A stretch of 64,000 nucleotides of DNA from Bog-756 sp963841885 (GTDB taxonomy: Bacteria > Actinomycetota > Acidimicrobiia > Acidimicrobiales > RAAP-2). Every line of letters begins with the position of its first letter. Within the stretch, counting starts at the first letter, position 1. The notes beneath the pieces are model-generated. The model saw nothing but the letters and a program-made list of their open reading frames with translations. It ran no database searches and was not told the origin of the DNA. The stretch spans positions 124,001 through 188,000 of the forward strand of contig CAWJEK010000008.1 of the NCBI GenBank assembly GCA_963841885.1, read 5' to 3'. Made by a program: the position numbers and the translations under genes. Below, one piece after another: positions 9,323 through 20,285 of this stretch.

Positions 9323-9982
9323 CTACGACTCAGAACCGAGGAGATCTCCAGTTGCCGCCGCCAGACCGTCAGCGGGCTCAATCGCTGCGAGGTACCGGTC
9401 GAATGTCCTTACGACTTCGTCGTGAGCCGTCGAGACACCGACCCCTTCCTCTAGGCGAATCAGCTTCGGAACGCCGGTCAGGAGGAAGAGCAGAGCGCTC
9501 GGTGAAACGTTGCCGGTTCGAGCCGGTCCGTCGAACCATTGTTCGATTGCCGCCATCTGTACGCTTCGGACCTGCTCGGTAACACTCGAGATCTCCGATC
9601 GGATTGTCGGGCGGTGATTGCCGACAGCCATGAACTCGACGGCGAGCGCCGCAGTCATCTCGTCTTGGCTGAAGTCCCAGAGGAATCGCAGGGGACGGTC
9701 CCGGTGCTCTTCCAGTCCTCGGGCAAGGCGGGATAGGTTTTGCTCCGATCTCCGCCGGATGGTTGCGATGAATACGTCGTCCAGCGTCGGAAAGTAGTAC
9801 TGCACGAGCCCAGCGGTTACGCCTGCTTCGGCTGCGACTGCTCGGTACGTCACCGCGGCGTATCCGCTCTCGACCATCAGCCGCTCGACTGCGTCGAGGA
9901 GTCTCGACCTCGTCTCCGAAGTCTCGGCCCCCACCCTGCGCGGCGGACGGGGATCTTGGGCCTTCGCCCTCGATGTCTTCAC
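9323..9982 (-). CDS. TetR/AcrR family transcriptional regulator
   Basis: A 219-residue one-component repressor. The N-terminal HTH covers about residues 22-70: TRSRLLDAVERLMVESGYAAVTYRAVA, with GVTAGLVQYYF as the recognition part. The C-terminal ligand domain is of the TetR_C_6-like helical type. I chose the GTG at 9982 over the GTG at 10006 because GGAAGG lies 6 bases before it. It follows the luciferase-like gene on the same strand, with about 26 bases between, so the two are probably cotranscribed. Together they diverge from the dioxygenase genes. A palindrome at 10946-10967 is a plausible operator. Confidence 0.85.
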   Translation of the reverse strand: MKTSRAKAQDPRPPRRVGAETSETRSRLLDAVERLMVESGYAAVTYRAVAAEAGVTAGLVQYYFPTLDDVFIATIRRRSEQNLSRLARGLEEHRDRPLRFLWDFSQDEMTAALAVEFMAVGNHRPTIRSEISSVTEQVRSVQMAAIEQWFDGPARTGNVSPSALLFLLTGVPKLIRLEEGVGVSTAHDEVVRTFDRYLAAIEPADGLAAATGDLLGSES

Positions 9983-10008
9983 AAGCGCCCTTCCGGGGGG
10001 CCCCACAT

Positions 10009-10917
10009 CTACAGAAGGCTCTTCAGGAGGTCCATCGTCCTACGAACGGATGTCCGTCGGTCTTCACCGACCGGGTAGACGGCGGCCCAGATGTCCGTCG
10101 CCCCGGCCGAGAGGAGCGACTGGAGCTGGGCCTCGACGGCTGACTCGCTCCCGACGATGGCCGCCTGGGCAGGTGACGCAACGCCCCCGATTTCCAGGAT
10201 CCGCTGGTAGTTGGCCATCCCCGCGTACGAGCCGGAAAAGGCCTCCGCGCTGGCCCGGGCCTCGGCCACGTCGTCATGGACGGCGACAGGCAATCCTGCG
10301 ACGATCCGCGGATTCGGCCGGCCGGACGCCTGGGCCGCACGGTTGAGTCTCGGTGCGACGTGAGTTTCGATGGCCCGTGCCGGAGCCATCCACAGGACAC
10401 TCCCGTCACACAACTCTCCGGCAACCCGGAGCAGCCTCGGACCGAGCGCTGACAAGAGGACGGTTGTTGGGTACGCCACCGACTCACCAGCCTCCACATG
10501 AGCCGACCAGTCCTCACCTCGGACATCGATCGGCTCGCCTCGTATCGCCGAGGTGAGTATGCGCATGTACTCCTCGGTGCTCCGACCGGGATGTGTGTAG
10601 GAGAGTCCGAAGACACCGTCGATCAGGGGTTCATGGGAAGGCCCGATCCCCAGGGTGAATCCCGGTCGGTTCATGGCCCCCACCACTGACTTCACGCGGT
10701 TGGCCTGAAGCAGCGGGTGACAAGGGTACGTCTGCAGTGCCGCGGTCCCCAGCTCGATCCTGGCCGTCTCCCGGCCGGCGACAGCCATGGCGACGAGGGG
10801 ATCTCCGGTTACGGAACTCGCGTACCAGAGCGAGGTGAATCCGTCCTCCTCGGCCCGTATCGCCTGCTGGAGGATCTTGTCGGCGTTGGCGCCACCTCCG
10901 GTCAATCCGATGCGCAC
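10009..10917 (-). CDS. LLM-class F420-dependent oxidoreductase (second copy)
   Basis: A 302-residue luciferase-like protein of the F420 type, only distantly like the one at 7526. It starts RIGLTGGGANADKILQQAIRA and has SLWYASSVTGDPL, RIELGTAALQTYPCHPL and FTLGIGPSHEPLI in the expected order. It ends in a region with AGATDIWAAVYPVG. Likely a hydride-transfer enzyme using reduced F420. It is divergent from the TauD-like gene, with 71 bases between, and lies upstream of the TetR gene, suggesting a regulated oxidation pathway. The base composition is less GC-rich than that of most genes in the window. Confidence 0.85.
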   Translation of the reverse strand: MRIGLTGGGANADKILQQAIRAEEDGFTSLWYASSVTGDPLVAMAVAGRETARIELGTAALQTYPCHPLLQANRVKSVVGAMNRPGFTLGIGPSHEPLIDGVFGLSYTHPGRSTEEYMRILTSAIRGEPIDVRGEDWSAHVEAGESVAYPTTVLLSALGPRLLRVAGELCDGSVLWMAPARAIETHVAPRLNRAAQASGRPNPRIVAGLPVAVHDDVAEARASAEAFSGSYAGMANYQRILEIGGVASPAQAAIVGSESAVEAQLQSLLSAGATDIWAAVYPVGEDRRTSVRRTMDLLKSLL

Positions 10918-10945
10918 GTGACGACCCCCGGTTCGAAATTCCTGT

Positions 10946-10967
10946 GTGCTATACGATCGTAAAACAC
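10946..10967. promoter_or_regulatory. Candidate TetR operator between divergent genes
   Basis: The divergent spacer holds the perfect 10-base palindrome TACGATCGTA at 10952-10961, inside a 22-base imperfect palindrome whose outer arms are GTG and CAC. It lies between the luciferase-like gene and the TauD-like gene and next to a TetR-family gene, the classical arrangement for a self-regulated divergent operator. Binding by this regulator is inferred. Confidence 0.5.
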
Positions 10968-10988
10968 TAACCCGGACCTGGAGGCCTC

Positions 10989-11826
10989 ATGACCGGTACT
11001 TCCACGCCCTTGGGGCCCCACATCGGCGTCGAGATCACTGGCCTGCGAAGCCACGATCTTGTCGGCACGGGAGCGGCCGAAGAGTGCCGGGCCCTCCTGA
11101 CGCGCCATGGCGTCATCGTGTACCCGAAGTTGGACATCTCGGACGCCGACCTGGTCGCGTTCAGCAGGATGCTCGGGGATGTCGTGGCCAATCCCACCGG
11201 TGAGCACGAGCTGCCGGAGATCGCCACCATCACTCTCGATCCAGCCAAGACCAATGCGATTCTGACGTGGTATCGCCAGGGAAATTTCCTGTGGCACATC
11301 GATGGAGCCACGGATGAGCTTCCTCAGAGTGCCACCCTCCTCACGGCCAGGGAGGTGGATCCGGCCGGAGGGGATACCCAATTCGCCAGCACCTATGCCG
11401 CATATGAGGCACTCCCCGAAGCGAGGAAGGAGGAGTTGGCCGAAGTCCAGGTCGTCCACAGCTTCGCCGCGTCTCAGCGAATCGCTCACCCTGACGCGTC
11501 ACCGGAAGACCGAGCCAAGTGGGATCGCGTCCCATCACGGGTCCATCCGCTCGTCTGGCGTCGTAAGGACGGCCGGCGGTCACTCATCCTCGGTGCGACC
11601 GCGGAGTCTGTCGTTGGGCGGCCCGAGTCCGAGGGCCGGGTCCTGCTCGACGAGCTGCTCGAGTGGTCCACGCAGGAGGAAATTCACCCTCCGCCATCGT
11701 TGGCAACGGGGTGACCTCGTGGTCTTCGATAACACCGGGCTCCTGCACCGCGCCCTCCCCTTCGAGCCGACGTCACCACGTCTGATGCACCGGACAACGC
11801 TCGTCGGTGTCGAGTCCGTCGCATGA
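10989..11826 (+). CDS. TauD/TfdA-family Fe(II)/2-oxoglutarate dioxygenase, with a +1 frameshift
   Basis: A TauD/TfdA-type dioxygenase of about 278 residues once repaired. The first frame runs to about 11680 and carries the metal ligands His and Asp in FLWHIDGATDELP. The second frame, shifted +1 near 11675-11680, supplies RWQRGDLVVFDNTGLLHRA with the distal metal-binding His. It would hydroxylate or cleave a small organic acid, possibly a sulfonate, aryloxy acid or similar compound, using 2-oxoglutarate and oxygen. The start ATG 10989 follows GGAGG at 10980-10984. The stop overlaps the next gene by ATGA. The shift is probably an assembly insertion. Confidence 0.8.
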
Positions 11827-12404
11827 GCAGTCGCATGGGCGCGTCGTCCGAACAGGAATTCGACGATCTGCGTCGGCAGGTCCAATATCTGACGGATCGC
11901 ACCGCCATTCTCGACTGCATTGCGAGGCATTCACGTGGATGTGACCGCCACGACGTGGAGCTGATTCAGTCCGCGTACCACCCCGACGCGGTCGACGAGC
12001 ACGGATTCGCCACCAACTCAGGTACTGACTACGGCGACTGGGCCAACACCGCCCACGCCACGACGTCGCTCTCGCATACACACAACATCACGACCCACTC
12101 GTGCGACATCCAGGGCGATACCGCCCACGCCGAGAGCTACGTCCTCGTGGTGCTCCTGGGGCTGGACGGGAAGACGGCCCAGTTCATCAGTGGTCGCTAC
12201 CTCGACCGGCTCGAACGCAAGAATGGGGAGTGGCGCATCGCAATACGTCGATCGACGGTCGAGGCAATGTTCATCGCTGATGCATCGGTGCTGCGGACGC
12301 CCGTGTTCACTCGTCAGGGCTATCCGAGGGGAACCAGGGACCGGGGCGACCTCTCCTACGCACGCCCACTCAGCCACGAGATCCCACCTCCGCAGCGCTG
12401 GTGA
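11823..12404 (+). CDS. SnoaL-like/NTF2-fold protein
   Basis: A 193-residue protein of the SnoaL_4/nuclear-transport-factor-2 fold. LTDRTAILDCIARHSRGCDRH, then AYHPDAVDEHG with the typical acidic and His residues, then GRYLDRLERKNGEWRIAIRR form the cone-shaped fold. In catabolic clusters such proteins are dehydratase, isomerase or hydroxylase-helper components; ring-hydroxylating small subunits and the limonene-epoxide-hydrolase group are related by fold. It is coupled to the dioxygenase by a 4-base ATGA overlap, so both work in one pathway. No specific reaction can be assigned. Confidence 0.75.
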   Translation: MSSRMGASSEQEFDDLRRQVQYLTDRTAILDCIARHSRGCDRHDVELIQSAYHPDAVDEHGFATNSGTDYGDWANTAHATTSLSHTHNITTHSCDIQGDTAHAESYVLVVLLGLDGKTAQFISGRYLDRLERKNGEWRIAIRRSTVEAMFIADASVLRTPVFTRQGYPRGTRDRGDLSYARPLSHEIPPPQRW

Positions 12405-12536
12405 CGACTGGGAGCGGAATTGGGTGCCGGCCTGCCGAGGGGCCGGTGTCGAGGGTCTCCGGTTAACGCCCAGGCCACCGGAGCAGGCGATCGGGATGCG
12501 GCCAGACGCATCGGCGAACGCCTGATGCCCAATCCG

Positions 12537-12562
12537 ATGTGGAATGGAAATGGAATGGAATC
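12537..12562. repeat. Short ATGGAA-type tandem repeat
   Basis: In the spacer between the SnoaL-like gene and tRNA-Ile, a short run repeats TGGAA four times with small spacers. It is too short for a satellite and has no sign of a CRISPR or an IS end. The rest of 12405-12617 shows no gene. Confidence 0.5.
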
Positions 12563-12617
12563 CGGGGTGGAGCAGCGGACTGCGAAGTGCACCCCCCTCT
12601 AACCAGCGAGAACTCGG

Positions 12618-12691
12618 TGGGGCTAACAAGAATCGAACTTGTGACCTCAGCATTATCAGTGCTGCGCTCTAACCAACTGAGCTATAGCCCC
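12618..12691 (-). tRNA. tRNA-Ile (GAT anticodon)
   Basis: On the minus strand a complete 74-base cloverleaf can be drawn. The acceptor arm GGGGCTA pairs with TAGCCCC, followed by discriminator A. The D arm is GCTC-AGTTGGTTA-GAGC. The anticodon stem CAGCA/TGCTG has loop CTGATAA, giving anticodon GAT (isoleucine). The T arm ACAAG/CTTGT has loop TTCGATT. CCA is not encoded. It lies 74 bases downstream of gyrA on the same strand, the usual actinobacterial gyrA-ileT order. Confidence 0.97.
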
Positions 12692-12729
12692 GCAAACCGG
12701 ACCTTGAGGCTACACCACCCACCAGGGTG

Positions 12730-12758
12730 ACCGGCCCCGACCATGGCACCGGGCCGGT
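12730..12758 (-). terminator. Stem-loop downstream of gyrA
   Basis: Perfect 8-base arms ACCGGCCC and GGGCCGGT enclose a 13-base loop just after the gyrA stop. There is no T-run, which is usual for high-GC actinobacterial hairpin terminators. It would separate gyrA from the tRNA-Ile transcript. Confidence 0.5.
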
Positions 12759-12765
12759 CTCCCGG

Positions 12766-15255
<2,490 letters not shown>

Positions 15256-15317
15256 GCACTGTCCCCATCTGCGTCGTCGTCTCCGTGTGCGTCACCGTCG
15301 CCTGGCCCCCGTCCGCC

Positions 15318-17268
15318 TCAGATGTCGAGGAAGCGGACGTCCTTGGCGTTCGTCTGGATGAAATTCCGCCGGAGCTCCACGTCCTCGCCCATCAACACCG
15401 AGCACACCTCGTCGGCGATGGCCGCCTGCTCCACCGCGACCTGGAGCAGCGAGCGCTGGCCGGGATCCATCGTGGTGTCCTTGAGTTCGCCGAAGTCCAT
15501 CTCCCCCAGGCCCTTCAGACGCTGGAAGTCCGCTTTGTGGTTGGGGTGCTCGACCAGGAAGGCCGCCCGGGCGTTGTCGTCCTTCAGGTACACCTTCTCC
15601 TTGCCGACCAACGTCGAGTACAGCGGCGGCTGGGCCACGTAGACGAACCCGCCCTCCACGAGCGGCTTCATCTGACGGAAGAAGAAGGTCAGGAGGAGCG
15701 TCCGGATGTGGGACCCGTCGACATCGGCGTCGGCGAGGATAATCACCTTGTGATATCGGATCTTGGTGACATCGAAGTCCTCGGCGAGTCCGGCGCCGAT
15801 AGCGGAGATCAGGGCCTGGATCTCGGTGTTCTTCAGCATCTTGTCGATCCGGGCCCGCTCGACGTTCAGGATCTTGCCGCGGATGGGCAGGATGGCCTGG
15901 GTCTTCGGGTTGCGGGCGTCCTTGGCCGAGCCGCCGGCGGAGTTACCCTCCACGATGAAGAGTTCGCTCTCCCGGGGATCCTTGGACGAGCAGTCGACGA
16001 GTTTGCCGGGCAGGCCGGCACCGTCCAGGGCGGACTTGCGCCGGGTGAGGTCGCGCGCCGATCGCGGCCGCGACCCGGGCCCGGGCCGCCAGCAGACCCT
16101 TCTGGAGGATCTGGTTCGCCTCACGCGGGTTCTCCTCGAACCAGTCGGTCAACTTCTCGTTGGTGGCCCGCTCGACCATCGACCGCACCGGGACGTTACC
16201 GAGCTTGCCCTTGGTCTGACCCTCGAACTGTGGGTCCTGGAGGCGCACCGAGATGATGGCGGTGATGCCCTCGCGGATGTCCTCGCCGAGCAGGTTGTCG
16301 TCCTTCTCCTTGAGCGTGCCCTTGGCCCGTGCATACTTGTTGACCACGTTGGTGAGGGACTTCTTGAAGCCCTCCTCGTGCATGCCACCGTCGATGGTGG
16401 AGATCCCGTTGGCGAACGAGTGGATGCTCTCGTAGAAGCCCGCGTTCCACTGGAGCGCGATGTCGACCTCCATCGTCTCTTCCTTCTGCTCGAAGTAGCA
16501 GACCTTGCGGAAGAGTGCCTCCTTCGAGGCGTTGAGGTGCTTGACGTAGTCGACGATGCCGTCCTTGTAGCGGAACGTCTGGGCGGGCTTGGCGTCCGGG
16601 CGCTGGTCCTCGAAGTGGATTTCGAGACCCTTGTTGAGGAAGGCCATGACCTGAAGCCGCTCCACCACCGTCTGGGCGCGGAACTCGATCTCCTCGAAGA
16701 TGCCGGGATCCGGCCAGAAGGACACCGTGGTACCGGTCCGGCCGCGCGGCGACTTGCCGACCACTGCCAGCTTCCCCTGGGGCTTGCCCCCGTCGGCGAA
16801 CTCCATCACGTGGTGGTCGCCGTCCCGGTCGATCTCGAGGACGAGCCGGGACGAAAGGGCGTTGACCACCGAACTGCCCACGCCGTGGAGACCGCCGGAG
16901 ACCTTGTAGCCGCCGCCCTCACCGAATTTACCGCCGGCGTGGAGGACCGTGTAGACGACCTCGGCGGCCGTCTTGTCCTTGTACTTCGGATGGATGCCGG
17001 TCGGGATGCCGCGCCCGTTGTCGGCCACCCTCACCCCGCCGTCGGCCAGGAGGGTGACCTCGATCCGGTCGCAGTGACCGGCCATGGCCTCGTCCACGGC
17101 GTTGTCCACGATCTCCCACACGAGGTGGTGCAGGCCCGTCGGTCCGGTGGATCCGATGTACATCCCGGGTCGCTTGCGGACCGGGTCGAGGCCCTCCAGG
17201 ACGGTGATGTCGCCCGCGTCGTACGTGGGTTCCCCCACGGTCGGTACCTTCTCCGTCTTCAGCGCCAC
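15318..17268 (-). CDS. gyrB: DNA gyrase subunit B, with a +1 frameshift
   Basis: The ATPase subunit of gyrase, about 649 residues after repair. The GHKL ATPase domain shows VWEIVDNAVDEAMAG, ADNGRGIPTGIHP and KVSGGLHGVGSSVVNAL. After a +1 shift near 16058-16062 the TOPRIM part continues with FIVEGNSAGGSA and ILADADVDGSHIRTL. The C-terminal GyrB motif PNHKADFQRLKGLGEMD is intact. At the junction, ARVAAAI followed by ARDLTRRKS aligns base for base with other GyrB proteins if one base is dropped. An essential gene cannot be broken here, so this is almost surely a sequence error. GTG 17268 is chosen, with GAAAGG upstream; longer upstream frame is not family-like. Confidence 0.95.
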
Positions 17269-17437
17269 AGGCGCGCCCTTTCGCTGTTTCCTAGCAGGCG
17301 GGAACCGGTGCCCCGGCGGGCTGCCGACGGGCGTCGAACGCACCTGCCGGACCCTCGGGTCTCCGCCGATTCCAATGCCCCAGTGTAGCCGCCCGGTGTA
17401 TCGGCCCGGGCCGATACCCGGCCCTTCCCGGTCCCGG

Positions 17438-17758
17438 TCAGCGCTGCACCCTGACCTCGAGACGGGCGGGTCGCTCGACCCCGGCGTAGTCCGAGGCGCG
17501 GTCCAGAAGCGTCTCCCCCAACCGCCGGACCTGTGTCGCCCACGCCGGGTGATCCACGCTCACCACCAGGGCCGACGCGTCTATCCGGACCGGATGTACG
17601 TGCTCCGCCATCGCCTGGCCGACGATCTCGGACCAGCCGGAGAACAGGCGTCCGACGCCGTGGGCTCCCTCCAGGCCGAGCTGTCGGCTGAGGGCCTCCA
17701 GGGAGGTGTCGAGCGGACGGGGCTCGGAGTGTCGACGATGGGTCGGTTCGGGGCTCAT
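17438..17758 (-). CDS. dciA: DciA-like helicase loader (DUF721)
   Basis: A 106-residue DUF721 protein. The core reads LEALSRQLGLEGAHGVGRLFSGWSEIVGQAMAEHVHPV, with a conserved Trp, and the C-terminal KH-like part ends LEVRVQR. DUF721 proteins equal DciA, the ancestral loader of the replicative helicase DnaB. The same position between recF and gyrB is occupied by Rv0004 in M. tuberculosis. The start overlaps the recF stop by 4 bases. No DnaC or DnaI is seen in the window, so DciA is the likely loader for the DnaB at 45048. Confidence 0.88.
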   Translation of the reverse strand: MSPEPTHRRHSEPRPLDTSLEALSRQLGLEGAHGVGRLFSGWSEIVGQAMAEHVHPVRIDASALVVSVDHPAWATQVRRLGETLLDRASDYAGVERPARLEVRVQR

Positions 17759-18849
17759 GTCCCAACGCCGGTAGGTGTGATGTGGCCACCATGGGCCATG
17801 GCGTACACCCTCGCCGCCGTCACCTCCCGGGGAGCCGGCTGGGCGGTGGTCAGCAGTGTCTGTCCGGGTGGCAATCCGTCGAGCAGGGCCCGGGAGCGCT
17901 GCGGGTCGAGCTCGGAGAACACGTCGTCCAGCAGCAGCACCGGAGCCGTCCCCAGACGGAGGGTGGCGAGCTCGTGGGCGGCCAACTGCAGGGCGAGGGC
18001 GAGGGACCGCTGTTCCCCCTGGGAGGCGTGCGTGCGGGAGGGGAGTCCCGCCAGGGTCAGCTCGAGTTCGTCCCGGTGGGGCCCGACCGTGGTCACGCCC
18101 CGGAGCACGTCCTGATCACGGGAGACCGCCAGAGCGTCGACGAGAGGTCCGATCCAGGAGCGGCGGTAGGTCATTCCGATGTCGGTCGGCTCACCCGCCA
18201 GACGGGTGTAGTGGCGGGCCACCAACGGGGCCAACTGGGTGACCAGTTCCTCGCGCGCCTCGACCAGGCGAGTCCCCGCCTCGTCGAGCCGCGTGTCCCA
18301 CACGTCGAGGGTCACCGCGGCGTCGGCCGACAGGGTGCGGCCTGCGCCGCGCAGCAGGGCGGCCCGTTGACGGAGAACCTTCTCCACCTCCTCGGCCGAT
18401 CGGGCGGCCTTCGGATCGACCACGGCGAGGGTCTCGTCGAGGAACCGGCGGCGGTCGGCCGGTCCGGCCCGCACCACCCCGATGTCCTCCGGGGAGAACA
18501 CGGTCACCCGCAGCGCGTCGTGCAGGTCGCCACGGCGCCGGACGACCTGACGGTTCACCTGGGTGCGGGAACGGCCGGCCTCCATCACCTCGGCCTCGAT
18601 CGTCAGTGTGCGGTCACCCACGCGGGTCTCGGCCCGCAGGATGGCCCGCTCGGTCCCCCGGCGCACCAGCGCTTCCTTCGGCGAGCCCCGGAACGACTGC
18701 AGCGTGGCCAGGTAGGCGGTCGCCTCCAGCAGGCTCGTCTTGCCGGCCCCGTTGCTCCCGGTGATCACCGTCGTCCCTTCGGGATCGAGCTCGATGACGG
18801 TGTCGGCCAAGTTCCGGAAATCGGTGACGGCGAGCGAGACGAGGTACAC
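17755..18849 (-). CDS. recF: DNA replication and repair protein RecF
   Basis: A 364-residue SMC-like ATPase that helps load RecA at gaps. Walker A is GSNGAGKTSLLEA near residue 32. The ABC-type signature is SQGEQRSLALAL, and Walker B is LLLDDVFSELD near residue 315. Length is typical. It lies 24 bases after dnaN and overlaps dciA, giving a dnaN-recF-dciA unit in the usual actinobacterial order. Confidence 0.97.
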   Translation of the reverse strand: MYLVSLAVTDFRNLADTVIELDPEGTTVITGSNGAGKTSLLEATAYLATLQSFRGSPKEALVRRGTERAILRAETRVGDRTLTIEAEVMEAGRSRTQVNRQVVRRRGDLHDALRVTVFSPEDIGVVRAGPADRRRFLDETLAVVDPKAARSAEEVEKVLRQRAALLRGAGRTLSADAAVTLDVWDTRLDEAGTRLVEAREELVTQLAPLVARHYTRLAGEPTDIGMTYRRSWIGPLVDALAVSRDQDVLRGVTTVGPHRDELELTLAGLPSRTHASQGEQRSLALALQLAAHELATLRLGTAPVLLLDDVFSELDPQRSRALLDGLPPGQTLLTTAQPAPREVTAARVYAMAHGGHITPTGVGT

Positions 18850-18873
18850 CGGACTACCGGGTTCGGGAAACGA

Positions 18874-20013
18874 TCAAGATACGCGCACGGGCATCAGGAG
18901 GTACCGGAAATCGGTCTCCTCCGCCGCCCGCACGGTGGCCGGCTTGGTGGCGTCGACCGTCTCGAGGAGGACTTCGTCCCCGGACACGGCTTCGACCCCG
19001 TCGATCAGGTACGTCGGGTTGAAGGCGATCGTGAGGTCCTCCCCTTCGAAGTCCGCGTCGACCGTCTCACTGGCGTCTCCGACCTCCTGGGACACGACGG
19101 TCAGGTCCACCCCACCGTGCCGCATCGACAGCCGGACCGGGGTCGTGTTGTCCCGGACGAGCAGCCGTACGCGTCGGAGGGCGTCCAACAACGAGTCCTT
19201 CCCCACGTGCAGGCGGTTCGGATACTCCGCCGGGATGAGTTGGCGGTAGTCGGGGTAGGTCCCGTCCAACAGGCGGGTGCTCACCTTCACGTCGCCGGCG
19301 GTGAAGGTCACGTCGTGCTCTCCGATCGAGAGCCCCACGACCCCGCCGTCACCCTCTCCCTCGGCGCTCTCCCCCTTGGACCCCGAGCCGAGGGCGGACA
19401 GGCGCTGCAGTTCCGCCAGGGCCCGGGCCGGGACCAGGATCTGGGAGGTTCCGGAGAAGGCGTCGCTGCCTTCGATGTCCCGCAGGGCGAGACGGTAGGA
19501 GTCGGTCGCGACCAGACGCACGGCGTTGCCCTCCGGAGCGATCAGGACGCCGGTGAGCAGTGGACGGGCGTCGTCGCTCGATGCGGCCCGCACCACCTGG
19601 CGCAAGGCGCCGGCAAGACCGCCGGCGGGCAGGAACGTGGCCGGGTCCGGCGGTTCGGGGAGTGTGGGGAAGTCGGCTACCGGGAAGGTCCGGAGGCTGA
19701 AGCGCGAACGCGCCGCGCCAATCTCCACCTTCTCACCCTCCGCCTCGATCGTCACCGCGCCGGGCTCCAGCGAACGCACGATGTCGGCCAGGAGTTTGGC
19801 CGGGGCCACACATACCCCGTCCGAGATCCCTATGGCCTCCGTCGAGACGTGCACCGTCAGGTCGAGGTCGGTGCCGATGACCGAGAGGTGGTTGCCCACC
19901 GCCTCGATGCGAACGCCACTCAGGACCATCTGAGCGGACGAACGGGTGCCGACCGCCCGCCCAGCCGTCGCCAACACCTCCACCAACGAGTCACGCTCGC
20001 ATCGAAACTTCAC
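18874..20013 (-). CDS. dnaN: DNA polymerase III sliding clamp (beta subunit)
   Basis: A 379-residue three-domain clamp that holds the replicative polymerase on DNA. The N-terminal domain begins MKFRCERDSLVEVLATAGRAV, the middle has RLVATDSYRLALRDI, and the end shows YLLMPVRVS, the conserved C-terminal Met-Pro element that contributes to the partner-binding pocket. A Glu/Gly-rich insert near residue 210 (GSGSKGESAEGEGDGG) lengthens a loop. It is separated from dnaA by the 272-base origin region. Confidence 0.98.
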   Translation of the reverse strand: MKFRCERDSLVEVLATAGRAVGTRSSAQMVLSGVRIEAVGNHLSVIGTDLDLTVHVSTEAIGISDGVCVAPAKLLADIVRSLEPGAVTIEAEGEKVEIGAARSRFSLRTFPVADFPTLPEPPDPATFLPAGGLAGALRQVVRAASSDDARPLLTGVLIAPEGNAVRLVATDSYRLALRDIEGSDAFSGTSQILVPARALAELQRLSALGSGSKGESAEGEGDGGVVGLSIGEHDVTFTAGDVKVSTRLLDGTYPDYRQLIPAEYPNRLHVGKDSLLDALRRVRLLVRDNTTPVRLSMRHGGVDLTVVSQEVGDASETVDADFEGEDLTIAFNPTYLIDGVEAVSGDEVLLETVDATKPATVRAAEETDFRYLLMPVRVS

Positions 20014-20192
20014 GAAGAAGTCCTTTCTCGCTTTGCTTCTTAGTTAGTTAATTCAAATTTCTAGTGATGGTAGTAAGGGTTGTGGATTGTGGACGCACCA
20101 CGATTCTCCCTGGTGGGAGGGGGTGCGGATTTCCACCGTCCGTCCCCCGTCCGGAGGTGGGAGGGCCCGGAGCATGACCGGGCCGTGTCCTG

Positions 20193-20201
20193 TTATGGAC
20201 A
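20193..20201 (+). promoter_or_regulatory. Degenerate DnaA box
   Basis: TTATGGACA differs from the consensus TTATCCACA at two central positions. It lies 51 bases from the perfect box, inside the putative origin. Confidence 0.45.
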
Positions 20202-20243
20202 AGTTCACCGGAGTTCACAGAATTACCCCAGAGTGCCGGGGTG

Positions 20244-20252
20244 TTATCCACA
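20244..20252 (+). promoter_or_regulatory. DnaA box (perfect consensus)
   Basis: TTATCCACA is an exact match to the bacterial DnaA-box consensus, located in the dnaA-dnaN spacer 34 bases from the dnaA stop codon. Confidence 0.85.
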
Positions 20253-20285
20253 GGATGGGCACAAGCTCTGGATGGACGCCCGGGG

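Larger units (their letters stand above)
20014..20285. other. Putative oriC region between dnaA and dnaN
   Basis: The 272-base spacer holds an AT-rich run at about 20022-20080 (TTAGTTAGTTAATTCAAATT within it), unusual in this GC-rich chromosome and a good candidate for the unwinding element. It also holds a perfect DnaA box at 20244-20252 and degenerate boxes at 20193-20201 and 20081-20089. Genes on each side run away from here in the leading-strand sense. The dnaA-dnaN gap is the usual actinobacterial oriC site. Confidence 0.85.

Noticed and set aside
17782..20043. 753-codon frame opposite recF and dnaN
   Set aside because: Antisense shadow of two conserved genes with no motif of its own.
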